Counted from the first letter of the stretch, positions 1 through 8,533 are shown. The stretch: 64,000 nt of DNA from Ancylothrix sp. D3o (GCF_025370775.1 NZ_JAMXEX010000010.1:156007-220006), one strand, 5' to 3'. Translations and numbers: made by a program. Notes: generated by a model from the letters alone, not told the origin.

Positions 1-1262
1 ATTGCCGAAGGCTGACCGGCCTCATCGCGCAGCAGCGTCCACCGGCTCGCCACTGTAATTTTCCCGCCATCGCGCAGAGTGTGAATCAATTCCCCTTGCC
101 AGAAGCCCTGTTGCAAAAATCTTTTTAAAATTTCTTCGAGGGGCTGGGGAAATACTGTCTCTAAAAAACTGTGGATATACTTGCCGATGGTTTCTTGTTT
201 AGTGAAACCGTAAAGCTTTTCTGCCCCCTGATTCCAGTAAATAATCACATCATCTAGGGAGCGAATCATAATAGAATCGTTTGCCAAGTCAATCATTTGG
301 TTGTGTTGTTGCAGCGCCGCCTCCACTTCTTTTCGCTCAGAAATTTCTGTGTTTAAAGCCCAATTCATCGCCTCGACTTGTTTTGTTTTGGCTTGTGCCT
401 TTTGCGCTTGATAAACCGCCAGCGTCAGACACCCAGCCACTACCGAACCGGCCAGCAGTACCAATTCGGGAACTGATGATTGTTCATCTGCGAGCAACTC
501 AGCAGAAGGCCAGACGCGCACTCGCAACGTAATACCGTCAAGAGGAAAAGACTCTTCCTGGCCCCAAATCTCTGCGTTTTGGCTATTGGCTTCGTCGCGG
601 CTGTAAATTTTGGTTTGACCCTCAAACACGCTCAACCGATAGTCGGGGAGAATTTGCGTATTCAAAATTGTTTTGAATAGTCCTTCGGTGCGAAAGCTGG
701 CGAAGACGAACCCTTCCAAACGATTATTGCGGAGTACCGGCACATAGGCCCACAACTCCCTGCTGCCTTCGGCGGAGAGGGAGGGGACTACAATAATATC
801 TCGCCACTTTGACGGCTTGGGGGCGAGAACTTGCTGATGGGCTTGGGTTTGGGGTGCCTCAATTTCAGGCCGCGATGTTGTCCAGCGCGGTTCAAACTCG
901 GTGCTTACCCACTGCAAAGTCTGGCAATTGGGATAAAAATTTAAGTAAGTTTTTGCTGCTAACTGCCATTCGGAGGCGCTGAGTTGATCGTACTTAGCCA
1001 AGGAACTGCTGAGTTGTTGGAGTGCGTCAATTCGGGTAGCCAGACGGCCACGAACTTCGTTTCTGACAGCCTCCGCTGCGATCTGAACTTTCCCGTCAAT
1101 TTGGCTGCGTACCTGTTGCTTTGCTACTTGCCAAAGCCCTAACGTGGCTAAAAGGGTTCCAGCGCCTACCAAGAGGGGAAGCCAGCGGAAGAAAGAGGGC
1201 GATTGGCCGGTGGGGGCATTCGTCCACTTTTCCCAATTGCCAGAGACGATGTTTATTTTCAT
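1..1262 (-). CDS. Membrane-bound PAS sensor (probable sensor histidine kinase), 5' part only
   Basis: The ATG lies at 1262 and the frame stays open to the window edge, giving about 420 N-terminal residues of a longer protein. One membrane segment lies near residues 27-47. A roughly 210-residue external region follows, then a second membrane segment near residues 268-288. A short linker with a coiled-coil look ends in ISERKEVEAAL, which in this protein class commonly precedes a PAS domain. The PAS domain itself begins with ANDSIMIRSLDDVIIYWNQGAEKLYG. This is the layout of a sensor with an extracytoplasmic input domain (CHASE-like by position). The output domain, most likely a histidine kinase, is outside the window, so kinase activity is inferred. 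Confidence 0.8.
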   Translation of the reverse strand, partial: MKINIVSGNWEKWTNAPTGQSPSFFRWLPLLVGAGTLLATLGLWQVAKQQVRSQIDGKVQIAAEAVRNEVRGRLATRIDALQQLSSSLAKYDQLSASEWQLAAKTYLNFYPNCQTLQWVSTEFEPRWTTSRPEIEAPQTQAHQQVLAPKPSKWRDIIVVPSLSAEGSRELWAYVPVLRNNRLEGFVFASFRTEGLFKTILNTQILPDYRLSVFEGQTKIYSRDEANSQNAEIWGQEESFPLDGITLRVRVWPSAELLADEQSSVPELVLLAGSVVAGCLTLAVYQAQKAQAKTKQVEAMNWALNTEISERKEVEAALQQHNQMIDLANDSIMIRSLDDVIIYWNQGAEKLYGFTKQETIGKYIHSFLETVFPQPLEEILKRFLQQGFWQGELIHTLRDGGKITVASRWTLLRDEAGQPSA

Positions 1263-1694
1263 GGATCGTGTTTGATTGAGCGACTTTTAATACTTGTGGG
1301 AAGAGGCCAGCAATCTATCTCTAGTGGATAGCAATTCAAAGGCGCACCGCTCGAAAAGTAGATTTTTGGAAATAATATTGAGTGTTTAGTAGACGAGGGT
1401 AGTCTTATGGTTGTTGGGGTGGTCGGTGGGTAAGACCGGCTCTTGCGGTAGAATGATTTTCACCTCCTCTTGGAGTTATTGTCAAGATAAACTCTCCTTT
1501 TTATGGAAGTGCTGATGTACTCTGATGGTTTATATGTTGCCGATTTCTTTTTAGAAAGACACCCTTCTGATATATAGCCTTTTCAGGCAGATGAAGTACA
1601 CCCCCGATTATTGTAGGGGCGGTGCCCCCGTGCCAGCCCGTTCCGGAACGTACCTCACCAATATGAAAACCGCTATATTTATTTGCTCCTTATG
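1263..1694. other. Gene-free stretch with a GC-rich dispersed repeat
   Basis: No convincing ORF was found on either strand between the sensor gene and the transposase remnant. The stretch at 1611-1640 (GTAGGGGCGGTGCCCCCGTG) forms a small GGGGC/GCCCC hairpin. It looks like the dispersed intergenic repeat common in cyanobacteria rather than a terminator, because no T-run follows. Confidence 0.5.
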
Positions 1695-1845
1695 CTCAGT
1701 CAAGAAAATCCTATCGAAGCAGTTTGGTTATCATTGAAAAGCTTACTTAGACGGGGTTACCGCTTCTGTAAAAACTTTACCATTATCAAGTGAACGATTG
1801 TTTAAGCTTTTAGTTGATTTCAAGTTGTTCTCTTTTGCTGATATC
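1695..1845 (+). pseudogene. IS630-type transposase, degraded C-terminal end
   Basis: From 1695 the plus strand reads LSQENPIEAVWLSLKSLL, then RRGYRFCKNFTIIK and a stop at 1791. The motif NPIE.VW followed by basic residues is the C-terminal signature of IS630/Tc1-type DDE transposases, where E is the last catalytic residue. Shifting frame at 1792 continues the same domain with ERLFKLLVDFKLFSF. The coding sequence is therefore broken by a frameshift, and everything upstream (catalytic D residues and left end) is missing. No terminal inverted repeats were recognised. It is a relic, adjacent to the 3' end of the DUF4276 gene. Confidence 0.6.
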
Positions 1846-1901
1846 AAAAAATATAATGCTTTTTTATGCTTCATTGGAAAATGCTATATAAAAGTTTTAT
1901 C

Positions 1902-2585
1902 TTATATCGCTTTATTTAAGTTTTCTAAACTAATCAGCCATTCATTAAAATGACGACATTTACTTCTAATGGTTTCTAAACCAATTTTTTGAGCCATTAA
2001 AGGTGCTACAGAAACTTTTGCACCTTTATAACTGGGAATAAATTCAATAATTCGCTTAGAAGGTGCAGTTGTTATTCCATCATTGATTAATTCGGGAGAT
2101 GTATAGTTGTTACAAAATTCCGATAATTGCTCTATATTTATTGAATATTCGGGGAACCTTTCTATTAATAGATTTGGATTACTTAGAATCAAGGCTTCAA
2201 ATTCATGGAGTTGAATATAAGGAATAAAACGATAATCATTAATATCGTTAGCAAAAGCCATTTCTAATTGTGTAACTCTTTGATATGGATCAGATATTTT
2301 TTTTGCTTCATCAAATTGAGGGAATTCATTTGGTAAAGCATATAAATCAAGCATAGTTGTCAATCTTACCTCTTTAGCTTTGTCCTCTTTTAGCCAAATC
2401 AATATATCGTTTTTAGTTTTTTCATAATTAACTAATCCACCTCGATAGACGCGGGTTTTAGTCCGTTTAGTTGTAACACAATGGACATCAGTAAGCACGT
2501 TAAAATCAGCTAAATGTTGAGCTAAAACGGAGTTTACAAATTCTTCTTCTGTTTGGCCTTCAGCAATAATATGTAAACGAATCAT
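1902..2585 (-). CDS. DUF4276 family protein, TOPRIM-like partner of the neighbouring ATPase
   Basis: This 227-residue protein begins with IRLHIIAEGQTEEEFV, the conserved N-terminal block of DUF4276, in which the acidic EGQTEE segment is the presumed metal-binding site of a TOPRIM-like nuclease fold. Further family landmarks are MLDLYALPNEFP and the later YIQLHEFEALI. It overlaps the preceding AAA ATPase gene by four bases, so the two are probably translationally coupled. DUF4276 genes are commonly found next to SMC/RecF-like ATPases. The architecture resembles ATPase + TOPRIM defence pairs such as OLD or PARIS, but a defence role here is inference. Confidence 0.8.
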   Translation of the reverse strand: MIRLHIIAEGQTEEEFVNSVLAQHLADFNVLTDVHCVTTKRTKTRVYRGGLVNYEKTKNDILIWLKEDKAKEVRLTTMLDLYALPNEFPQFDEAKKISDPYQRVTQLEMAFANDINDYRFIPYIQLHEFEALILSNPNLLIERFPEYSINIEQLSEFCNNYTSPELINDGITTAPSKRIIEFIPSYKGAKVSVAPLMAQKIGLETIRSKCRHFNEWLISLENLNKAI

Positions 2586-3703
2586 TTGCTAGGTCTTCCT
2601 CCAATAATATTTTTATTCCATAATTCAGAGAGGGAATATTCTTCTAACCAATCTTGAAGAGTGTCTGAATCTAACCGTTTCAAAGTAGATTCACGATTTT
2701 TTCTTTCAACGACAATAATATCTTCCGGTTCAAAACAATCAATTAACAAGGTAGATTGAGTTGCTAAAATGACTTGTGTATGATGAGAGATACTTTTAAT
2801 CAAACCACCAAGAATATTAATGGCATAAGGATGTAACCCTAATTCTGGCTCATCCAAAATCAAGACATCAGGTAAATCGCTTTCTGGTTGTAATAAAAGA
2901 GTCACTAATGCCATCGTTCTTAATGTACCATCTGAGGCTTGATGCGAGCTAAAAATTAAGTCGGTATTATTTTCTTTCCATTGTATAATTACAGAATAAT
3001 TTATAGGCTCTAAAACAAATTCAAGGAAAAAGGGAGCAATTTGTCTGAGAGTTTCTACTATTCTTTGGTAATAAATAGGTTCTGTTTCTCTTAACCTTAA
3101 AAGTAATGGTGCTAAATTTGCTCCATCCTCTCGTAAATAACGATTATCGTCTGTATTCCATCTTTGCCTAATTCGAGCCGTTTCTGAAGTGTTATGAAAC
3201 TGATAAACTGCACAATTTTGAATTAATTTAAAAATTATTTTAGCAGTAGAATCTCCTAAATTTGCTTGATTAATTAATGCTGCTTCTTTATGACCTGCAT
3301 CTAACGATTGCCAAGATGCTAAAGTCGGAAAAGTTGAACGAGAAAAACGATATTTTTCCTCAGCAAAAATAAAGGTATCGGCTGCTCCATGAAAAAGCCT
3401 AAAAAAATAATCATTTTTACCGACATCTGTTTCAAACTTCAATTCTACTTGAATTTGGGGAGTGATTGCTGCACCATCAAACAAAAGAGCATTTGCTCCT
3501 CCAGATTGACCTATAAATATTTGTAATTGTCCGGGGTTTTGTATCATCCAACGGAGTAATTTAAAAAAAGAAATAAAGTTAGATTTACCGGCTCCATTTG
3601 CCCCTATTAAAACATTGATTGGTGATAAAACTAAGTCAAGTTCTTTAATTGATTTGTAACCTTTTATTTTAATTCTTTTCAGCATAGTTATTTTATAGTC
3701 CAA
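2582..3703 (-). CDS. AAA_21/SMC-like ATPase paired with DUF4276
   Basis: This 373-residue protein has RecF/SMC-type ABC ATPase motifs in order. Walker A (GANGAGKSN) lies near residues 34-42 and an ABC signature-like segment (ASDGTLRTMAL) near 257-267. Walker B (DVLILDEPELGLHP) lies near 278-291, followed by the switch ILATQS. There are no zinc-hook arms, so it is a compact overlapping-lysogenisation-type ATPase rather than true SMC. A second in-frame Met (LKRIKIKGYKSIKEL) six codons downstream could be the real start. The ATPase comes first in the operon and its stop overlaps the start of DUF4276. The AT-rich composition relative to neighbours is consistent with acquisition by transfer. Confidence 0.85.
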   Translation of the reverse strand: MDYKITMLKRIKIKGYKSIKELDLVLSPINVLIGANGAGKSNFISFFKLLRWMIQNPGQLQIFIGQSGGANALLFDGAAITPQIQVELKFETDVGKNDYFFRLFHGAADTFIFAEEKYRFSRSTFPTLASWQSLDAGHKEAALINQANLGDSTAKIIFKLIQNCAVYQFHNTSETARIRQRWNTDDNRYLREDGANLAPLLLRLRETEPIYYQRIVETLRQIAPFFLEFVLEPINYSVIIQWKENNTDLIFSSHQASDGTLRTMALVTLLLQPESDLPDVLILDEPELGLHPYAINILGGLIKSISHHTQVILATQSTLLIDCFEPEDIIVVERKNRESTLKRLDSDTLQDWLEEYSLSELWNKNIIGGRPSK

Positions 3704-3773
3704 AAAAACGATTTTCTAAAAATCCTGTTTCTCAAAAAGACCAGGTTTTTTAAAAAGCCTATTATAAATTACG

Positions 3774-4907
3774 TTAAAAATCTACACCGCGTTTCAATTC
3801 TACGCCGTGATTTGCATAGTGTTTATGACAATAAACCTCAGAATGCACACTTGCCAAATCAAAATAAGCAGGAATTTTTACACACCGGCCTGTAATCACA
3901 ATTTCGGTATCACGAGGTTTCCGTAACAAGGCTTCAACAATGGGTTCTACAGGCAGCAATTCTAAATCCACTGTCGGATTCAATTCATCTAATATAATCG
4001 TCTTATACAACCCTGATGCTATCGACGCTCTGGCAATTTCCCAACCACGCTCAGCCTCTACATAATCTAGTTCTTGCTGTTGACCACGCCAGACAATTGC
4101 ATCACGTCCGCAACGGTGATGATCAACTAAATTCGGATAAATTTGTTGCAAGGCTGCAATGGCTGCATCTTCTGTATATCCACTCCCACCTTTTAGCCAT
4201 TGCATAATTAAAACTCGGTGAGATTTATCTTGACTAATTCCGCGTCCAATGGCTTGTAAACCTTTGCCTAAAGCGCTGGTTGATTTGCCTTTGCCGGCGC
4301 CGGTATATATCTCTATTCCCTCCAGACCATTGTGTTGAGAAAGTTCGTGATAATGCGGCTTCATTTCTGAATGCAAATCGGCAATTTCTAACAACGCCGG
4401 GGGAGCAGACCGGCCTGTGGCAATAATTTCGAGATGCTCTGGTTTATGCTGGAGAGTATGAATGACCTCCTCAACCGGCAACAATCCCAAGTCGAGAACG
4501 GGGTTTAATTCATCTAAAACCACCACCGAGTACAAACCAGAGGCGATGGCACCTTTGGCGACATCCCAACCGCGTTGAGCTTCTAAGCGATCAAACCGAG
4601 TAATTTCATCTGGGCCAAAAAATTCTGCTCTGCCGGTGCGTACCTGGTCGATCAAATGCGGAAAACCGCGCTGTAAAGCCTCAATTGCGCCATCCTCATC
4701 GTAATCCCGTTCGGGCCCTTTGAGAAACCGCAACAGCAGGACTCGCGTAGGCTGTTCTGTATTTATCCCTAAGCCAATGGAGCGCAAAACCACGCCTAAA
4801 GCCGCTTGGGACTTGCCCTTGCCTGCTCCATCATAAACGTGAATTTGACCGACGATCCGCTCCTGACGGACAACAGCGGTGCGAATGCCAATCCCTATCC
4901 TGCTCAT
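3774..4907 (-). CDS. Tandem-domain P-loop protein of the cob(I)alamin adenosyltransferase (CobA/BtuR) family
   Basis: The protein holds two CobA-like domains head to tail. The first carries the P-loop GAGKGKSQAAL and later RGWDVAKGAIASGLYSVVVLDELN. The second repeats these as GAGKGKSTSAL and RGWEIARASIASGLYKTIILDELN. Ordinary CobA/BtuR is a single domain of about 200 residues that adenosylates corrinoids. The reaction of this doubled form is not established here. The frame is open upstream to 4988, but the ATG at 4907 (SRIGIGIRTAVV) is preferred because homologous alignment should begin just before the IGIGIRT block. It is transcribed divergently from fraC. Confidence 0.8.
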   Translation of the reverse strand: MSRIGIGIRTAVVRQERIVGQIHVYDGAGKGKSQAALGVVLRSIGLGINTEQPTRVLLLRFLKGPERDYDEDGAIEALQRGFPHLIDQVRTGRAEFFGPDEITRFDRLEAQRGWDVAKGAIASGLYSVVVLDELNPVLDLGLLPVEEVIHTLQHKPEHLEIIATGRSAPPALLEIADLHSEMKPHYHELSQHNGLEGIEIYTGAGKGKSTSALGKGLQAIGRGISQDKSHRVLIMQWLKGGSGYTEDAAIAALQQIYPNLVDHHRCGRDAIVWRGQQQELDYVEAERGWEIARASIASGLYKTIILDELNPTVDLELLPVEPIVEALLRKPRDTEIVITGRCVKIPAYFDLASVHSEVYCHKHYANHGVELKRGVDF

Positions 4908-5022
4908 GGTTTCAACTGTGTTTAGGTGCGCTTTCAATTTTCTTAAGGTATTGTACCTTTGTATGTAGCTCCCCACACAAAAAAACAAAATCTGCCTATT
5001 TATTTAACCGTTTAAAGCACAA

Positions 5023-5598
5023 ATGCTCATACCTTTACGCGCTATCTTGTTTCAAGCTTTTTTTTTACTAATTGTCATCGCCATCGAAGCGTCAATTTTG
5101 TACTGGCGCTTAAAAATTGGCCGCAAAAAAAGCGTTGAATATTCGGCAGCTATGAATTTATTTGCAGCGATTTTTGGCTGGGTTGTTTTTTTTCTTTTTG
5201 TTCCCTTGCTTAGTAGGGATTTAAAAGCACAAATTATCAGTTATATTTTTTTTAACAAGTTTTTCTATCCCAGCGACTTCCAGCCTGTGTTGTGGTTAGT
5301 GGTTGCAGCAGTTATAAGTTTTTTTGTTTCTTTGTTTGTCAAAATTCGCCTTTTAGAAATTTTGCGTTATTTACTCAAACCAGAACTCGTCAGAGATGAT
5401 TTTCAACCAGGCACTCCCTTGAGCCTTGCCGAGCCTATTTTATCAATGACCGGCATCAAAAGCAAGACTCTCAAACAAAAAAGCAAGAGCCAAAAAATTT
5501 TGTTAGGACGCCGGCAAGCTATTGCAATATTATGGGGTCATGCAACCAGTCATACCACTATTTTACTGCTGTTATTTTTACGAAATATCCTGAGCTAA
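5023..5598 (+). CDS. fraC: Filament integrity protein FraC
   Basis: This 191-residue membrane protein has three or four hydrophobic segments: residues about 7-27, 43-62, 89-107 and the C-terminal 170-190. A basic loop rich in Lys lies near 150-165. Size, topology and position as first gene of a three-gene set with fraD and an ABC-2 permease match the fraC-fraD-fraE operon of Anabaena, whose products are needed for filament integrity and septal junctions. FraD starts four bases after the stop, so this is an operon. Identification rests on recognised sequence character plus gene order. Confidence 0.82.
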   Translation: MLIPLRAILFQAFFLLIVIAIEASILYWRLKIGRKKSVEYSAAMNLFAAIFGWVVFFLFVPLLSRDLKAQIISYIFFNKFFYPSDFQPVLWLVVAAVISFFVSLFVKIRLLEILRYLLKPELVRDDFQPGTPLSLAEPILSMTGIKSKTLKQKSKSQKILLGRRQAIAILWGHATSHTTILLLLFLRNILS

Positions 5599-5602
5599 AA
5601 AT

Positions 5603-6715
5603 ATGAAAGGAATTCTTGAATTTATCAAACAAGTTTTAACCCGTGTCAAACCGCCGCGTCCTTTTTCGTGGCAAACATTATTTATAATTAGCTTGTTTTC
5701 TTGGTTTATGGCTTTCATGTCTTTTCTTTTCTCTCAAGGAAGCAATAATACTTATAGTCCTTTTGTTCGAGAGCTTTTAACGTTATGGGGCTGGATTTTT
5801 TTAGTTTTAAGTTTGGATTGGTGGACAGTCGAAAATTCTACTTCTTTCGCCAATTTTTTATTAGGAGCATGGCTGACTGGGGCGGTGGTGTGTATCTTTA
5901 TTTTTGGGTTCTTATTTGAAAGAGTCTCGATTTTATATGAGCCTTTACCCTATGTGTGTTGGCCGATATTTTCTGCAACTATTGCTGTATTACACCGGCT
6001 TTATCCGGCTTCTGTTAAGTATAAATCTCTTTTAGATCCGCCTAAAATTATAATTTTAATTTTACTACATCTTACCATAAGTTGCTGGTTAAACTTTCAT
6101 TTTATGATTCAAGATTGGTTAAAAGAATATCCCAGTCTGCGAGGGGATAACTTTGATCGCAGCGGGTTTGTGAGTTTCGTGGAAGTGAACCCCTTATCAA
6201 ATAATGCAGCACGGGGAGAAAATATGCTCAATTCGCTAGGCACTTTTTTGAAAAACGCAGCGGATGGAGAACCTTTAGCAAAAGGACAAGAAGTGTTTGC
6301 CAAATTAGAAAAAGAGCTTAAAGGAAATAACCCCCAAACAGGAGAACAACTCACCGGCAAACCTTGGCTAGAGGTGAAAAAAACGCTTTTAAAAAATCAA
6401 CAACTAACGACTCCAGACTTAGAAGAAGATGTTTTTTGGTATATCAGAGCCGACCGGAAAATCGGACAATTAGAATATACCCTAAAATTACAAGCCCTAT
6501 GGCGTGGGCCGAGTTCCTCCGCCTGGGGGTATGAAATTGAAAAAATTTGCAGACTGGAGGAAATTTATCGTATAGTAACACCGCCTGCCGGCCAGAAACA
6601 AGCTCAAATGAAACAAGTTTCTGTTGGTGAGGTAAGTTGTTCAGCGCCAGAATTAAAACCCAAGGAAACCTCACCAAATCAATTAGTAAATAGTCGCAAT
6701 GTTTTAGGAGATTAG
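5603..6715 (+). CDS. fraD: Septal junction protein FraD
   Basis: This 370-residue protein has an N-terminal half with five predicted membrane segments between residues 20 and 172, and a soluble C-terminal half of about 190 residues. In characterised heterocyst-forming cyanobacteria FraD is a component of the septal junction plug, with the C-terminal part facing the periplasm. The segment after residue 200 is Lys/Glu-rich and could be helical or coiled. The Tyr/Trp-rich end (DVFWYIRADRKIGQLEYTLKL) is the most folded-looking part. Stop and fraE start are two bases apart, so the genes are co-transcribed. Confidence 0.82.
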   Translation: MKGILEFIKQVLTRVKPPRPFSWQTLFIISLFSWFMAFMSFLFSQGSNNTYSPFVRELLTLWGWIFLVLSLDWWTVENSTSFANFLLGAWLTGAVVCIFIFGFLFERVSILYEPLPYVCWPIFSATIAVLHRLYPASVKYKSLLDPPKIIILILLHLTISCWLNFHFMIQDWLKEYPSLRGDNFDRSGFVSFVEVNPLSNNAARGENMLNSLGTFLKNAADGEPLAKGQEVFAKLEKELKGNNPQTGEQLTGKPWLEVKKTLLKNQQLTTPDLEEDVFWYIRADRKIGQLEYTLKLQALWRGPSSSAWGYEIEKICRLEEIYRIVTPPAGQKQAQMKQVSVGEVSCSAPELKPKETSPNQLVNSRNVLGD

Positions 6716-6717
6716 CC

Positions 6718-7491
6718 GTGAATATCAATCGAGTTTTAACGATAGCTAAAAATGTCTTTTCCGAACTCATTCGCCAGCGAGTTCTCTATATCATCCTCTT
6801 TTATGGGATTGTCTTACTGGTTAGCTTCCCCCTTTTAAAAGAAATTTCTGTAGGAACGGAAAATAAAATTTTTATAGATTTTGGTTTGGGTTTAATGGGA
6901 ATCCTTGGTTTAGTTGTTATTGTTTTTATAGGAACATCCCTGATTAACAAGGAAATCGAAAAACGCACGATTTTAGTGTTAATTGCTAAGCCGATCAGCC
7001 GCACAGAATTTTTGCTTGGCAAGCATTTAGGTTTATCGGCTGTCTTGGGGTTGATGTTAGTGGCGATGAGTGCCATTTATTTTGCTTTGCTGATTCTGAG
7101 ACAAGTACAATTTTCCTTTGGCAGTATTTTACTGGCGATTGTTTTTCTGTTTTTTGAATTGTCTCTTTTAGCGGCGGTGGCTTTATTTTTTGGGGCTTTT
7201 ACTAATACGCTTTTGGCTACTTTACTCACCTCTGCTGTGTATGTGATGGGACACCTTAGTAAGGATTTATTACAATTGGGGGAAATTAGCAAAAATAGCA
7301 ATATCAAAAATGTTACTCAAGCATTGTATTTAGTTTTGCCTGATTTGGGCCGGTTGGATTTGAAAAATCTTGCTGTTTATGGGATTTTGCCGCCGGTTAC
7401 TGATTTGTTTTTGAATGCTTTTTATGCTTTGATTTATGTGGTTTTGTTGTTGGCTTTTGCTAATTTAATTTTTTCAAGACGGCAGTTTTAG
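6718..7491 (+). CDS. fraE: FraE, ABC-2 type permease of the filament integrity operon
   Basis: The start is GTG at 6718, with AGGAG about eight bases upstream. The 257 residues contain about six membrane segments and an ABC-2 permease core. A cytoplasmic segment INKEIEKRTILVLIAKPISR is the conserved loop of this family. No ATPase gene lies beside it, as is also the case in the characterised fraCDE operon. The probable role is in filament integrity and septal maturation rather than a known export substrate. Confidence 0.85.
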   Translation: MNINRVLTIAKNVFSELIRQRVLYIILFYGIVLLVSFPLLKEISVGTENKIFIDFGLGLMGILGLVVIVFIGTSLINKEIEKRTILVLIAKPISRTEFLLGKHLGLSAVLGLMLVAMSAIYFALLILRQVQFSFGSILLAIVFLFFELSLLAAVALFFGAFTNTLLATLLTSAVYVMGHLSKDLLQLGEISKNSNIKNVTQALYLVLPDLGRLDLKNLAVYGILPPVTDLFLNAFYALIYVVLLLAFANLIFSRRQF

Positions 7492-7500
7492 GAGTTTTTT

Positions 7501-7561
7501 AACCGCAGATAAACGCAGATAAACGCAGGGAGGATGTCTGGTTTACAGATGAATGCAGATG
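7501..7561. repeat. Dispersed CCGCAGAT(R)AACGCAGAT intergenic repeat
   Basis: AACCGCAGATAAACGCAGAT followed by AAACGCAG is a tandem 10-mer-like element, with a weaker copy (CAGATGAATGCAGATG) at 7546-7561. Related copies lie at 14779-14815 (where the repeat provides a start codon) and 31822-31850. It sits between fraE and larE. Confidence 0.7.
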
Positions 7562-7605
7562 TAGTAATGTTGTAAATGGGTTGTTTTTTTGTTTGATGGG
7601 GTTTT

Positions 7606-8418
7606 ATGCTGAATGAGAAGTTGGTTCGCTTAAGAGGGATTTTTGCTGAGATGGATCGGGCTTTGATTGCTTATTCGGGGGGCATTGATAGCACTTTGGT
7701 GGCAAAAGTTGCTTATGATGTTTTAGGTAGTCGTGCTTTGGCAATTACTGCTGTTTCTCCTTCTTTATTGCCTGAAGATTTGGAAGATGCGCGCATTCAA
7801 GCAGCAGAAATTGGGATTTTACATGAGGAGGTAGAAACCCATGAAATGAATAATCCAAATTATACTTCTAATCCGGTTAATCGTTGTTATTTCTGCAAGA
7901 GTGAGTTGCACGATACGCTTAAACCTCTGGCAATTGAACGGGGATATCCTTATGTTGTGGATGGGGTAAATGCTGATGATTTACACGATTACCGGCCCGG
8001 TATTCAAGCGGCAAAAGAACGCGGTGCTCGTTCTCCTTTGGCTGAGGTTGGTGTTAGTAAAGCTGAAGTAAGACAGTTGGCAAAAGAGTTAGGTTTACCT
8101 TGGTGGGATAAACCGGCCCAACCTTGTCTGAGTTCGCGTTTTCCTTATGGTGAAGAAATTACGGTTGCTAAGTTACAAAGAGTCGGACGTGCAGAAAGGT
8201 ATCTGCGTCAATTAGGATTGAAAAATTTGCGGGTTCGTTCAGAAAAAGATACCGCAAAAATTGAATTGCCGGCAGAAGAAATTAAGCAGTTTGTGTTAAC
8301 TACTGAGTTGCCGGTTTTGGTTGCGGCTTTTCAAGACTTCGGTTTTATGTATGTGACGCTGGATTTGGAAGGCTACCGCAGTGGTAAACTTAATCAAGTT
8401 TTAAGTTTAATGGCTTAA
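7606..8418 (+). CDS. larE: LarE-type ATP-dependent sulfur transferase (PP-loop), three-cysteine form
   Basis: This 270-residue PP-loop protein carries the nucleotide motif SGGIDS at residues 24-29. LarE activates and thiolates the pyridinium dinucleotide precursor of the nickel-pincer cofactor of lactate racemase. It contains C94 and C97 (RCYFCK) plus C174 (PCLSSRFPYG). Lactobacillus LarE has a single sacrificial Cys at the last position. Enzymes with all three Cys, such as that of Thermotoga, bind an [4Fe-4S] cluster used for catalytic sulfur transfer. This one should belong to the cluster type. No larA, larB or larC is in the window. Confidence 0.88.
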   Translation: MLNEKLVRLRGIFAEMDRALIAYSGGIDSTLVAKVAYDVLGSRALAITAVSPSLLPEDLEDARIQAAEIGILHEEVETHEMNNPNYTSNPVNRCYFCKSELHDTLKPLAIERGYPYVVDGVNADDLHDYRPGIQAAKERGARSPLAEVGVSKAEVRQLAKELGLPWWDKPAQPCLSSRFPYGEEITVAKLQRVGRAERYLRQLGLKNLRVRSEKDTAKIELPAEEIKQFVLTTELPVLVAAFQDFGFMYVTLDLEGYRSGKLNQVLSLMA

Positions 8419-8450
8419 GAAAAATCTGGATTGGGCGGGTAATGTTTAAT

Positions 8451-8469
8451 CGCGGGCAAGATGCCCGCG
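8451..8469. repeat. GC-rich hairpin repeat CGCGGGC/GCCCGCG
   Basis: CGCGGGCAAGATGCCCGCG is a perfect 7-bp stem just downstream of larE. It has no T-run, and the wording is typical of dispersed cyanobacterial intergenic repeats. Similar phrases occur near 13312 and 19500. Confidence 0.55.
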
Positions 8470-8533
8470 CCACTGGGGGTTAAGCCCTACAAAAACCGGC
8501 TTTTAAAAAAATACATAAAAGCAGAAAAAATTT

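Noticed and set aside
281..680. Plus-strand and minus-strand short frames inside the sensor gene
   Set aside because: They lie within the continuous minus-strand coding frame that reads as a PAS sensor, so they are shadows.
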